The notes beneath the pieces are model-generated. The model was not told the origin of the DNA and ran no database searches. It saw only the letters and a program-made list of their open reading frames with translations. The position numbers were made by a program, and so were the translations under genes. DNA of 64,000 bases from an uncultured Dehalococcoidia bacterium (GTDB lineage Bacteria; Chloroflexota; Dehalococcoidia; Lucifugimonadales; CAJWER01), in contig OY282442.1 of NCBI GenBank assembly GCA_958296115.1, positions 2,586,943 to 2,650,942 of the forward strand, read 5' to 3'. Shown piece by piece: positions 16,503 through 24,542 of the stretch (within the stretch, counting starts at the first letter, position 1; each line of letters begins with the position of its first letter).

Positions 16503-16594
16503 CCCCCGCGAGCGAGCATTGGGAGCGCCCCCTCCCCCTAATAAGGACCGCAGGCGTCCCGCCTGCATCCCCTCCCTCCTCACCACTCACCCCC

Positions 16595-16655
16595 AAATTG
16601 CCCCAAAATTGCCCCAGATCGCCCCTTGACACCGCGAGAACAGCCGTGCTAGTCT
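16595..16655 (+). promoter_or_regulatory. Promoter of element copy A
   Basis: AAATTGCCCC (16595-16604) and AAAATTGCCCC (16605-16615) form a tandem box directly upstream of TTGACA (16626-16631). An 18-bp spacer leads to TAGTCT (16650-16655), preceded by TGC as an extended -10. All these parts are present in the other two copies. Confidence 0.8.
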
Positions 16656-16661
16656 AGTAGA

Positions 16662-17103
16662 CGGCCCGAAGGGACGTACTCCAAACGGGCACAGAGCCAC
16701 CTCTACCAAATCTTCAGGGTATTCATGCCGCGGCTGTTGTTGGGACGGGGCCCCCGCGGTACGAGAAGGCCGCTCTGTGTTTCGGCGTCTCGACAGGAGG
16801 ACGCAGCGCTAAATGTGCCTCCCCCGTTCCAGGTGCGGACTCTCGGTAACACGGGAGGACCGTAGCCAGCGCAGCCCGACGCCTTGGCGGGTGGAAGGTC
16901 CAAGCGCGAAACGCAGGCGGTCCCGCAAAGGACCGTCAGCCGTCCGGGAAAGTTAGAGGAGGGGCTGCACCCCCAATGTCGGCGGGCGATCGACGTCGGC
17001 ATCCTCGAAGCAAGTACCGGAGTCACTGCCTTGCAAGGCAAACTCATCTCCCGCGAGAGCGGGAGAAACCAGGAGTAGACAGGGCGCGGGTCCCAAGACC
17101 CGC
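16662..17103 (+). ncRNA. Candidate structured non-coding RNA, copy A
   Basis: The predicted transcript starts near 16662 and runs to a hairpin ending at 17103. Visible hairpins are GGTAT-TC-ATGCC (16718-16729), GGGG-CTGCA-CCCC, TGCCT-TGCA-AGGCA, TCTCCCGC-GAGA-GCGGGAGA (17047-17066, GNRA loop) and GCGGGTC-CCAA-GACCCGC (17086-17103). A stretch of about 113 nt at roughly 16950-17062 differs by only one base from copies B and C. Loops elsewhere vary while stems are kept. A 64-residue reading frame over it has no good start or ribosome site, and an 8-bp indel breaks it in copy B. I know no named RNA family that fits. Confidence 0.6.
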
Positions 17104-17108
17104 CAAGT

Positions 17109-17416
17109 ACCCTCTCCCTCACGGGGGAAAGGGCCAGGGTGAGGGCAAACGCCCCGCCCTGCGTCCCCTCCCCCGAAGGGAAAGGGCTAGGAGACAAGGG
17201 CGATTCCCCGCCTTGCCCCCTCTCCCTCGATGGGAGAGGGCTGGGGTGAGGGTGATCCCCCCGCAAAGGAGCCGGCCGAGACGAAACGAACATAGCCGAA
17301 GGCGCCAAGAGGCCCCCAGCCTTCATCACCCTCCCCAACGGGGGAGAGACCCAAGGGTGAAGGCAATTCACCGTGCCCGCCTTGTCCCCCCTCCCTTCAC
17401 GGGAGAGCGCTAGGGC
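17109..17416. repeat. Cluster of five REP-like palindromes
   Basis: Five variants of CCCTCTCCC-(4-6 nt)-GGGAGAGGG followed by (C/T)(T/A)AGGGTGAGGGTGA-like tails lie at about 17109-17148, 17164-17198, 17217-17256, 17327-17365 and 17386-17416. The last overlaps the stop codon of the kinase gene. They may fold as hairpins between two convergent transcripts and act as bidirectional terminators. Confidence 0.8.
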
Positions 17417-19299
17417 GCGGCCATCCGGTACCCGACCCCAGGCTCCGTGAAGACGTACTTGGGACTGCCAGCCTCCTCGCCCAGCTTGCGGCGCAGATTG
17501 CGCACGAAGGAGCGCAGCCTCCCCGTGTCGTCGTAATCCTCCCCCCAAACCCGCTGCGACAGGTGGCCGCGAGTGAGCGTTCGCCCCGCGGCGATGGAAA
17601 GCTCGAACAGTAGCTTGTACTCCGTCGCCGTCAACTCCACCGGCTCGCCGGACAGCGTCACGCCGCGGTTCGCGTAGTCGATAGCCAGATCCCCGGCTCG
17701 ATAGGGTTGCCGCGTCTCGGGCTGACCGGACGACGCCCGCCTGCGCAGCACGGCTTCGATCCTCGCCAGCAGCTCGGCCGGCGCGAAAGGCTTGACCAAG
17801 TAGTCGTCCGCTCCCAGCCTCAGCGCGTTCGTCACGTCCGGCTCATCGCCATGCGCGGACAGGAAGATGACCGGCGCGTTCGACACCTCTCGGATACGCT
17901 TCATCAGGTCGGTCCCGTTCATCCCAGGCAGCACCAGGTCCAGCAGGACGATATGCGGATTCTTCGTCTCCAGCAGCTCGAGCGCCTGCGTAGGGTGGCC
18001 GGTCCCGTACCACGTGTATCCGGCCCCATCTATGACCTTCCTGAGAAACCGCAGCAGGTCCGGCTCGTCATCCACCGCCAGCACGCGGGTTCGCTTGTCC
18101 GCGCTGGACCCCCGGACGCTCTCCTGGACGGGGCCCGCGGATGGACGCCGCGCGGCCTCCTGGGACACGGGGAGCGTGAAGGTGAACTTGGAGCCGTGCC
18201 CCAAGCCCTCGCTCTCCGCCCATATGCGCCCCCCGTGAGCCTCCACGATTCCCTTGCAGATGGCAAGCCCCAGCCCGTCCCCCGCCAAGTCCCACTCCCC
18301 GCTGTCCAGCCGAGAGAACTTCTTGAACATCCGCGAAAGCCGGTCGTCAGGTATCCCCATGCCCTCGTCTGTAACAGATATGGCCGCGTAGAGGCCGTCC
18401 TCGACCAGCGAGGCGCTAACCCTGATGGTGGATACCTCGGGCGAGTACTGCGAAGCGTTGACCAGCAGGTTGCTCATCACCTGTACGATGCGCTGTTCGT
18501 CCGCCGATACCGGCGGCAGGCCCGGCGCGAGATGGACCTCGACACGCTGCCTTTCTCCGCCGCGCATGAACGTGTTCTTCGCCTCGTCCGCCAGGTACAC
18601 CAGCTCCGCGGGCTTCGCATCGACCGACAGCGCCCCCGCTTCTATCCGCGTTATGTCCAGCAGGCTGCTGATCAGGTCGCGCAGCCGGTCCGACTGCCTG
18701 TTGATTATCCTGAAGAACTGGAGGGTCTCGGCGGCGTCGAACGGCGTAGCCGCTTCCAGTACCGAAGAGGCGCAGCCCTTGATAGCCGCCAGCGGCGACC
18801 GCAGCTCGTGGCTCACCATCGCCAGAAACTCGCCGCGCTGACGCTCCATCTCCTCCAGCGGCGTTATGTCTTGGATGACCGCGACCGCGGAGGCGACCTC
18901 CCCCTCTTCCGAGTAGATCGGCGTCGCGCTCACGATGGTCATCACCGTGCCCCCGCCCTGGCGGTCGAGCAGTATCTCCTCCGCGCGCGTCGTCTCCCCC
19001 CGGTCCAGGGCCCGCGTCAGCGGACGCTCCTCCGCCGTGTACTTGCGCCCATCCGCACGGCGGTACATCGTCACCTCCTGGTACTCCTCCAGCTTCGTGC
19101 CGGGCACGGACGGGACGCCAATGATGCGCTCAGCCTCCTCGTTGACCGACACGACGGTTCGCGTCTCCGCATCGACCACCAGCACGCCCACCGGCGACAT
19201 CCTGACCAGGACCTCCTGGCGCTGCCGCTCGGTCTCCACCCTCGCAAGCTGAACCCGCAGCTCCTCGTTCTCTTGTCTCAGCCTCTCGACTTCGCTCAA
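17410..19299 (-). CDS. PAS-histidine kinase-receiver-winged helix fusion
   Basis: One 629-residue protein holds a whole two-component pathway. In order: a coiled coil (1-35), a PAS domain (about 35-145), HisKA with His164 in MVSHELRSPLAA, HATPase_c (DEGMGIPDD, GDGLGLAI), a receiver with phospho-acceptor Asp454 (IVLLDLVLPGMNG) and Lys503, and a C-terminal OmpR-type winged helix (TATEYKLLFEL, RSFVRNLRRKLG). It has no membrane segment, so the PAS domain probably senses a cytoplasmic cue. The start is TTG at 19299, placed 4 nt after GGAGG; upstream extension has no support. It is divergent from a lipoprotein operon that it may regulate. Confidence 0.92.
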   Translation of the reverse strand: MSEVERLRQENEELRVQLARVETERQRQEVLVRMSPVGVLVVDAETRTVVSVNEEAERIIGVPSVPGTKLEEYQEVTMYRRADGRKYTAEERPLTRALDRGETTRAEEILLDRQGGGTVMTIVSATPIYSEEGEVASAVAVIQDITPLEEMERQRGEFLAMVSHELRSPLAAIKGCASSVLEAATPFDAAETLQFFRIINRQSDRLRDLISSLLDITRIEAGALSVDAKPAELVYLADEAKNTFMRGGERQRVEVHLAPGLPPVSADEQRIVQVMSNLLVNASQYSPEVSTIRVSASLVEDGLYAAISVTDEGMGIPDDRLSRMFKKFSRLDSGEWDLAGDGLGLAICKGIVEAHGGRIWAESEGLGHGSKFTFTLPVSQEAARRPSAGPVQESVRGSSADKRTRVLAVDDEPDLLRFLRKVIDGAGYTWYGTGHPTQALELLETKNPHIVLLDLVLPGMNGTDLMKRIREVSNAPVIFLSAHGDEPDVTNALRLGADDYLVKPFAPAELLARIEAVLRRRASSGQPETRQPYRAGDLAIDYANRGVTLSGEPVELTATEYKLLFELSIAAGRTLTRGHLSQRVWGEDYDDTGRLRSFVRNLRRKLGEEAGSPKYVFTEPGVGYRMAAP

Positions 19300-19419
19300 T
19301 GCTCCTCCCCACGCGGCTATGCGTCGCGGCGATTTCGCGCGCCAAGGCGAGTATAGCGCCAACTCCAGATACGGGACGGGCGCGCAAGTCCAAAATCCCC
19401 GCCAAATCTGCACAAGAAT

Positions 19420-19470
19420 ATCACAGGAAAGGGGGTGTAAATCACAGGAACATCACACGCGGCCTATACC
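19420..19470 (+). promoter_or_regulatory. Direct-repeat operator and promoter of the lipoprotein operon
   Basis: ATCACAGGAA occurs at 19420-19429 and again at 19441-19450, 21 bp apart (two helical turns), with a further CATCACAC just after. A possible -10, TATACC, lies at 19465-19470. Tandem direct repeats overlapping the -35 are how OmpR/PhoB-type regulators activate. The fused kinase with such a domain is encoded divergently next door. Confidence 0.5.
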
Positions 19471-19496
19471 ATGGACGGCACAGAGAGGTAAGACCA

Positions 19497-20642
19497 ATGA
19501 AAAACATCATCACCATCGCAGCGGCAGCGGTCCTGATTCTCCTGTTTGCGGGCTGCGGCAACGACGCCCCGCCGTCGCCTGAGGAGCCGGCGCTGGGTCC
19601 GTTCGCGTCCACCCTCGAGGGCGAGGCCATGGCGCGGTACGAGGACATGACGCCGAGGCAGCGACAGGGCGTCGAGACCCTGGCGGAACGGCTGGGCGCC
19701 GAGCGGACTACCGAATGGCTCCTGGCGGACCGGGACGCCAGGCTCGACATCTTCCCGTTGGAGCCTGACCCGCCCGCTGAGCAGCCTGCGCCCTTCGAAT
19801 CGACCCTGGAAGGCGAGGCGCTCGCCAGGTACGAACAGATGGGCAAGGAAGGGCGTTCGGACATCGAGTTCTACGCCAGAGCGTTGGGGCGCGAAGCGGC
19901 GGCCCAGGCCCTCCTCTTCCTGTCAGTGGAAGGGAGCAATCCCCGCATTCCAGAGGATTACGCTGGGCCGCAGATAGCAAAGGACGAGACCGATCCGACG
20001 GATATAGCCTCCTATCTCATGTCGCATCCGCCGGAGGACCGTAGATTCATAGTCTCCGCCGGGCTGTTCCCGAGCGCCGTCTTCTCACGGCCTGCGGAGG
20101 GCTCGGAGGTCGAGGTGAGATATGCCCAGGGGGACATCAGCGCCCCGCTGCCTCCTCTCGAGGGCGCTCTCACCGCCGACGAGAAGGCGAAGATGGACGC
20201 ATTCGACCCTCGGCTGAGGGTGCGGCTCGTGTGGGAATGGGAGCGGGGAGTGTCGGTACAAGACCCAACCTACTCGGACGAGTACGAGTGGACCTCTCCC
20301 AACCCGGACGACTGGCTGGCGTTCGTGGACCCGGCGGGATTCGTCGCCGACAAGGTGGACGACCAGGCGGCGGAGCTCAGGTGGCGAATCACACAGATCC
20401 CCGCGGAGTTCCCGCCCATCGAGGACCTGGTCCTTCCGGAGATCGTTGCCGATTACGAAGCGCTGTCCGAGGATGGCAAGGACAACTTTTGGAATGGCGT
20501 GGCGAGCATATACGCATCAGGCGTAACGGTAGGCGGGCGGGACAACCCAGACCCATGGCCGTTCGACGGCGTCAAGGAGAAGCTCAGCAGCGACGTCGCC
20601 TTCTTGAAGATGGCAGAGGAAAGCAGAGGGCAGAATGGGTAG
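19497..20642 (+). CDS. Lipoprotein with repeated helical units (paralogue 1)
   Basis: The protein has 381 residues with a lipoprotein signal: MKNIITIAAAAVLILLFAGC, lipobox ending at Cys20. I recognise no family. The body carries about four units of the type TLEGEAMARYEDMTPRQRQG, with L-x2-EAL-x-RYE-x-M/L as the core, each about 40-70 residues. The first 100 residues closely resemble the lipoprotein at 22055-23098, so the two are paralogues. It is the first gene of an operon with three further genes, divergent from the hybrid kinase. ATG at 19497 follows GAGAGG. Confidence 0.8.
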   Translation: MKNIITIAAAAVLILLFAGCGNDAPPSPEEPALGPFASTLEGEAMARYEDMTPRQRQGVETLAERLGAERTTEWLLADRDARLDIFPLEPDPPAEQPAPFESTLEGEALARYEQMGKEGRSDIEFYARALGREAAAQALLFLSVEGSNPRIPEDYAGPQIAKDETDPTDIASYLMSHPPEDRRFIVSAGLFPSAVFSRPAEGSEVEVRYAQGDISAPLPPLEGALTADEKAKMDAFDPRLRVRLVWEWERGVSVQDPTYSDEYEWTSPNPDDWLAFVDPAGFVADKVDDQAAELRWRITQIPAEFPPIEDLVLPEIVADYEALSEDGKDNFWNGVASIYASGVTVGGRDNPDPWPFDGVKEKLSSDVAFLKMAEESRGQNG

Positions 20643-20648
20643 GAGACG

Positions 20649-22058
20649 ATGAACGCGTTGGCCGCTCTTGCGGTGGTTGCCAGGACTATCCCTGTGATAG
20701 TCCTGGCAATAGCGGCGGGATGCGAGATGGACCTGGATGTGACGGTGAGCGTGAAGTCGGCAGACGAGGCTGCGGCGCATCCGTTCACGGCGGCGCTCGA
20801 TGAGGACGACCTGGCGAAGTTCCAGGCGCTTCCTCCGGAGTTCCAGGATGCGCTCCGTGAGGATTCAGAGGAAGCGGGCGCCGGCTCGGCCCTGAGGTAT
20901 CTGCGACAGCTGCCGGATGAGGTTACGCCGATGGCGGAGGTCCTGCCCGCCCAGGCGCTGAGCCGGTTCGAGGAGCTGGGGCCGAGGTTCCGACGCGCCG
21001 TGCTGCTCGGGTACGACGAGGCGTTCAAGGAGCGGCCCGGACAGGATCCGGCTGATCTCCCGTCCCCATCGGCCATCCTCGCAGGCATGGTAGACACGGC
21101 GCGCCAGATGGAGTTCGGAGACCATGACGTATTCCTGCCGCCAATGACCGAGACCCTCTCACGACAAGCGCTGAACAAGCTGGACTCGGTGGACCCCAGC
21201 ATGAGACGGGCGTTCCAGCTCGTCTGGAACAACAGGAAAGCGCTTCCAGAAGACGTGGACGCCATCGTGGAGGGCTTGCAGAAGGCGTTGCTTGCCGCGC
21301 CGGACGCGCCGCCGGAGGTCTCGGACATCGGTCTATCGCAACGCTCGCTGGACCTGCTCGACGAGATTCCCGACGCAAGGCGGTTCGTGAAGGAGTGGCT
21401 CGCCGCCGAGGTCGCGCAGGATGCCGGCTGGCGCTCCAACGCCGCATCCTCCATAGACGACTTCTTGGGCCAGTTCCAGTCCCCGGAGGACAGGGCCGCC
21501 CTCGCCCGTCTCTACATGCCAGCCACGTCGGGCATGTCGCCCCTGGTCTGCCAGTTCCACCCCAGCATTGGCGTGTGGCCGGCATGGTCGCTCCCGGAGC
21601 CCTTCCGTGACGCGCCGCCCAACCATCTCATGGCCGGCTGGCCCTCCCCCAGCGATGCCCTCTCCCCGGATGCGTTGGCGAGATTCGACTCCCTCGCCCC
21701 CCAGCTCCAGGAGACCTTCGAGCGGGATTGGTACGCCTCAGGGCCGCTGCCGATGGAGGCCAGGCGGATGGCCTGCGCGGCGATGAGGTCGAGCATGATG
21801 CTGGAGCGCATTGCGCTGCGAGAGATGCCGGCGATGGGTTCGATTCTCTCGGCGGACGCTCTGGCTGAGTACGAGAACCTCCCCGAATCGCACCGCGGCG
21901 CTATTGCGGAGAGGATTGCGCGCGGCATCCTGGAGGGGGAGCTCGTCGGGCCGAAAGGGGTTGTGCATCTCTACGAGCTTTCCGAGGAAGAGGTCTTGGA
22001 TGCGCTTGGCGCGTGGACAGAGGCGGAAATCGGCCGAGCGGCGCTGGCGGTCCGATGA
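20649..22058 (+). CDS. Lipoprotein with repeated helical units (long form)
   Basis: The protein has 469 residues. A hydrophobic N-terminus ends in LAIAAGC (Cys25), fitting a lipobox. The rest contains six or seven copies of the same unit as its neighbours: LDEDDLAKFQALPPEFQDAL, LPAQALSRFEELGPRFRRAV, LSRQALNKLDSVDPSMRRAF, LSPDALARFDSLAPQLQETF and LSADALAEYENLPESHRGAI. A central segment has WP-rich loops. It is probably anchored outside the membrane, with helical hairpins for protein binding. It starts 6 bp after the upstream gene, and its TGA overlaps the next start. Confidence 0.78.
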   Translation: MNALAALAVVARTIPVIVLAIAAGCEMDLDVTVSVKSADEAAAHPFTAALDEDDLAKFQALPPEFQDALREDSEEAGAGSALRYLRQLPDEVTPMAEVLPAQALSRFEELGPRFRRAVLLGYDEAFKERPGQDPADLPSPSAILAGMVDTARQMEFGDHDVFLPPMTETLSRQALNKLDSVDPSMRRAFQLVWNNRKALPEDVDAIVEGLQKALLAAPDAPPEVSDIGLSQRSLDLLDEIPDARRFVKEWLAAEVAQDAGWRSNAASSIDDFLGQFQSPEDRAALARLYMPATSGMSPLVCQFHPSIGVWPAWSLPEPFRDAPPNHLMAGWPSPSDALSPDALARFDSLAPQLQETFERDWYASGPLPMEARRMACAAMRSSMMLERIALREMPAMGSILSADALAEYENLPESHRGAIAERIARGILEGELVGPKGVVHLYELSEEEVLDALGAWTEAEIGRAALAVR

Positions 22059-23098
22059 ATAAGCTGGTTGCGTTTGTGGCGGTCGCGGTCCTGATTCTCC
22101 TGTTTGCGGGCTGCGGCAACGATGACCCGCCTGCGCCTGCGGAGCCTGCGCCCGCCCTGTTCGCGTCCACCCTGGAGGGCGAGGCGCTGGCGCGGTACGA
22201 GGACATGACGACGAGGCAGCGCCAGGGCGTCGAGACCCTGGCGGAACGGCTGGGGCCGGAGCGGACGACGGAGTGGCTGATGGCATCCGAGGATGAGCGG
22301 CCCAGCATAATCCCGATGGAGCTCGACCCGAACCGGAGAGCCTTGGGCGCGACCCTCGAAGGGGAGACGCTCGCCCTGTACGAACGCCTGGACGCGCAAG
22401 GGCGGGCCGACCTGGAGTTCTACGCGGACGCCCTGGGGCATGAGGCGGCTGCGTGGGCGCTCCTCGCGCTCGGCGACCGGGAGCGCAGGTGGGAAGAGCG
22501 GAACAACCACATCAGCCCCGCGTCGGTTCCGGACGATTCCAAGTCGCCGCTGCCGTCCGGAGGGCCGTCCGAAGAGATGGACCCAAGCCCGGCGTTCGTC
22601 TTCTACATCCCGGGTCTCCTCGGCGCGCCGCTGCCACCTATGCGAGACGCGCTCTCGCCCGACGAACAGGCCAAGCTCGACGACCTCGACCCGCTCATCA
22701 AGGCCCCGTTCGTAGAGAGCTGGCTTTATGGCGGGTTCAGGGTGAGCGTCCCGGACGTCAGGCTCCCGGGCGCATGGCTGGCGTTCGTAGACCGAAAGGC
22801 GTTCGTCGCCAATGGAGTGGAGACGGAAACGGAGCGGCGCAAGTCCGTGCTGATGGCGATTCCCTCCGAGTTTCCAGGCATCGCGGACCTGGTTCTGCCG
22901 GAGTACGTCGCGGAGTATGAGGCGCTGCATCTCGACCTGAAAGAGAAGTTCTGGAGGGAAGTTGGAATCGCATACGGCATGGGAATGACGGCCAGGCCGG
23001 AGTTTGGCCCGCTCACCCAGGAGCAGGTCAGGGAACTGTTCAGCAATTATGTCATCGGTTGGTCGGAGTACCAGGCCATGACTCCAAGGTATCAGTGA
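22055..23098 (+). CDS. Lipoprotein with repeated helical units (paralogue 2)
   Basis: The protein has 347 residues with signal MNKLVAFVAVAVLILLFAGC (Cys20 of the lipobox). It is highly similar to the lipoprotein at 19497-20642 over the first 100 residues (FASTLEGEALARYEDMTTRQ) and shares its four-unit layout, including LSPDEQAKLDDLDP and LPEYVAEYEALHLDLKEKFW. Its ATG overlaps the previous stop (ATGA). The tandem paralogues and the shared unit suggest growth of the operon by duplication. Function is unknown. Confidence 0.78.
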   Translation: MNKLVAFVAVAVLILLFAGCGNDDPPAPAEPAPALFASTLEGEALARYEDMTTRQRQGVETLAERLGPERTTEWLMASEDERPSIIPMELDPNRRALGATLEGETLALYERLDAQGRADLEFYADALGHEAAAWALLALGDRERRWEERNNHISPASVPDDSKSPLPSGGPSEEMDPSPAFVFYIPGLLGAPLPPMRDALSPDEQAKLDDLDPLIKAPFVESWLYGGFRVSVPDVRLPGAWLAFVDRKAFVANGVETETERRKSVLMAIPSEFPGIADLVLPEYVAEYEALHLDLKEKFWREVGIAYGMGMTARPEFGPLTQEQVRELFSNYVIGWSEYQAMTPRYQ

Positions 23099-23113
23099 AT
23101 AGGAGCGCTAACG

Positions 23114-24439
23114 ATGGAAGGACAGCCCGGAGCGCCTGACATGCTGACCAGCGCGGACCACCTGGATTCCGCGCGGCGGCTTGTGGGTTTGATGTACACC
23201 GCGCCGGAGCGATTCACAAGTATCGAGGCCGCGGGGCGCTCTTGGATCAAGCCCGCTGGACGGGCCGAAGCTGAGCGCGAGTGGCTGGCCGCGCAGGAGC
23301 CGGGCAGCGTGGCCGCCCTCACGCCAGCCGAATCCGACGGCAAGCTCGCCCAGCCCACAGGCGCGTTGCTCGAAGAGATAGTCGACCTTCGCGTTCGCAA
23401 GTCTTCTTCGCAAGGGTTCCATACGGAGACCCTGGACAGGCAAGGCGATCCGATGGCGCTGGGGAGCTTGGACTACCAAACCATGCTCCGCCCCCTGGCG
23501 GTCATCCCGCACATCTCGATCACATCCATGAACGAGGCCGCGGTAGAGGGCCGTAGGGCTGTCAGGCTCAGAGCGAAGCCCAGGCTCCACGATATCGATG
23601 TGTCCGGGTCTTCGCTCTGGAACTTGGCAGACGAGTGCGAGCTGCTGGTTGACAGAGAGCGAGGCGTCCTCCTCCGCCTCAACTCGCTCCACAATGGCAA
23701 GGCATTCGCCGGCGAAGAGCTGGGCAGCGTCAGATTTGACCCGCCGGTTCCTGGGGCCGACGCTCGGCGAGACCTCATCGCCGAGGTTGCCGGCCTGCTG
23801 TACGTAGCTCGCTACCGCTTCTCGACCATGCGTCTTACCATGCGGCAATGGCTCCAGGAACAGCCTACGGGTTGGCGCCCATGGCCGTCCGGTGGACGCA
23901 GTGCCACGGAGACCACTTCGCAGCTATGGATCGACAACCCGTCCCGATTCCGCAAGGTTACGAGCGGGGGCGCGCGCGTCCTCATTGAGCATCTCGTCAT
24001 AGGAGATTCATGGTGGGACTACTACGGGTCCGGCTTGGTTACGACTAACACGCCCAGGGCTCGGGTTCCAGGCGGGGCGAAAACGCCGATTCGGGAACGT
24101 CGGGGCGCTCCCATGTACGAGAACGCTGAGCGCGCAATCATTTCGCAAACCCTGCTGGAACCCTCATGGCTCATGGCCGGCTTGTGGATGAAGACGGCTG
24201 CCCGGACCAGCCATGCAGGCCGGGACGCAATACGGGTTGAGGCCGAACCTGTTGAAGGGAGATCTGACGACTGGTGGTGGTGGAAGGGCGCGGACGAATA
24301 CGTCCTGATAGTGGATGCCGAACGAGGGACGCTGCTGAGAATCGAAGTCCGCCGCAATGGCAAGGAGTTCGCGGGGGTCGAGGCGCTGGATATCGAGTTC
24401 GACTCCCCAATCGCGGAGGACGTGTTTGACATCAAGTAG
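23114..24439 (+). CDS. Two-domain LolA/RseB-like protein without signal peptide
   Basis: The protein has 441 residues in two similar halves. Each half ends with the same block: ECELLVDRERGVLLRLNSLH then NGKAFAGEELGSVRFD (about 175-215), and EYVLIVDAERGTLLRIEVRR then NGKEFAGVEALDIEFD (about 393-430). This LVDxxxGxLLRxxxxxNGKxFAG pattern resembles the LolA/RseB-like fold of outer-membrane sorting and anti-sigma sensor proteins. No signal peptide or membrane segment is seen, so it may be cytoplasmic. It is the last gene of the lipoprotein operon, 15 bp after the previous stop. Confidence 0.65.
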   Translation: MEGQPGAPDMLTSADHLDSARRLVGLMYTAPERFTSIEAAGRSWIKPAGRAEAEREWLAAQEPGSVAALTPAESDGKLAQPTGALLEEIVDLRVRKSSSQGFHTETLDRQGDPMALGSLDYQTMLRPLAVIPHISITSMNEAAVEGRRAVRLRAKPRLHDIDVSGSSLWNLADECELLVDRERGVLLRLNSLHNGKAFAGEELGSVRFDPPVPGADARRDLIAEVAGLLYVARYRFSTMRLTMRQWLQEQPTGWRPWPSGGRSATETTSQLWIDNPSRFRKVTSGGARVLIEHLVIGDSWWDYYGSGLVTTNTPRARVPGGAKTPIRERRGAPMYENAERAIISQTLLEPSWLMAGLWMKTAARTSHAGRDAIRVEAEPVEGRSDDWWWWKGADEYVLIVDAERGTLLRIEVRRNGKEFAGVEALDIEFDSPIAEDVFDIK

Positions 24440-24445
24440 TCATCC

Positions 24446-24467
24446 AGCGGCGCTGGCGGTCCGATGA
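24446..24467. repeat. 22-bp duplicate of an operon junction
   Basis: This 22-bp sequence is identical to 22037-22058, the stop/start junction between the second and third lipoprotein-operon genes. Here it lies just after the last gene and encodes nothing. Confidence 0.85.
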
Positions 24468-24470
24468 TAG

Positions 24471-24495
24471 CGGCCCGTTTGCTATCGGCGGGCCG
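24471..24495. terminator. Hairpin after the lipoprotein operon
   Basis: CGGCCCG (24471-24477) and CGGGCCG (24489-24495) form a perfect 7-bp stem with an 11-nt loop, 32 bp after the operon's last stop. No T-run follows, so intrinsic termination is uncertain. Confidence 0.35.
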
Positions 24496-24542
24496 TCAAT
24501 GTACACTCCATCACAACACCTCTGCAACGTAAGGAGGCTGCC

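Larger units (their letters stand above)
16545..17320 (+). repeat. Element copy A (three-copy intergenic element)
   Basis: This intergenic block is homologous to 45899-46620 and about 59590-60310, both reversed. In order it has a GCAGGCG-TCC-CGCCTGC palindrome (16550-16566), two AAATTGCCCC boxes, a strong promoter, a transcribed region of about 440 nt and a tail with CCCTCTCCC palindromes. A-C homology through the palindromes extends to about 17200, and a weaker match near AAAGGAGCCGG reaches 17320. No terminal inverted repeats or transposase are seen. Confidence 0.85.

Noticed and set aside
16884-17078. A 64-residue frame conserved in all three element copies (GRSKRETQAVPQ...)
   Set aside because: It opens with TTG without a ribosome site, is frame-shifted by an 8-bp indel in copy B, and overlaps RNA hairpins; similarity is explained by DNA-level repeat identity.
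16545-17320. The three-copy element as an insertion sequence or group II intron
   Set aside because: No transposase, reverse transcriptase or terminal inverted repeats were found, and no intron domain V-like hairpin was recognised.
17109-17416. Clustered CCCTCTCCC palindromes as a CRISPR array
   Set aside because: Units are degenerate palindromes with irregular spacing and no unique spacers; no cas genes are present.
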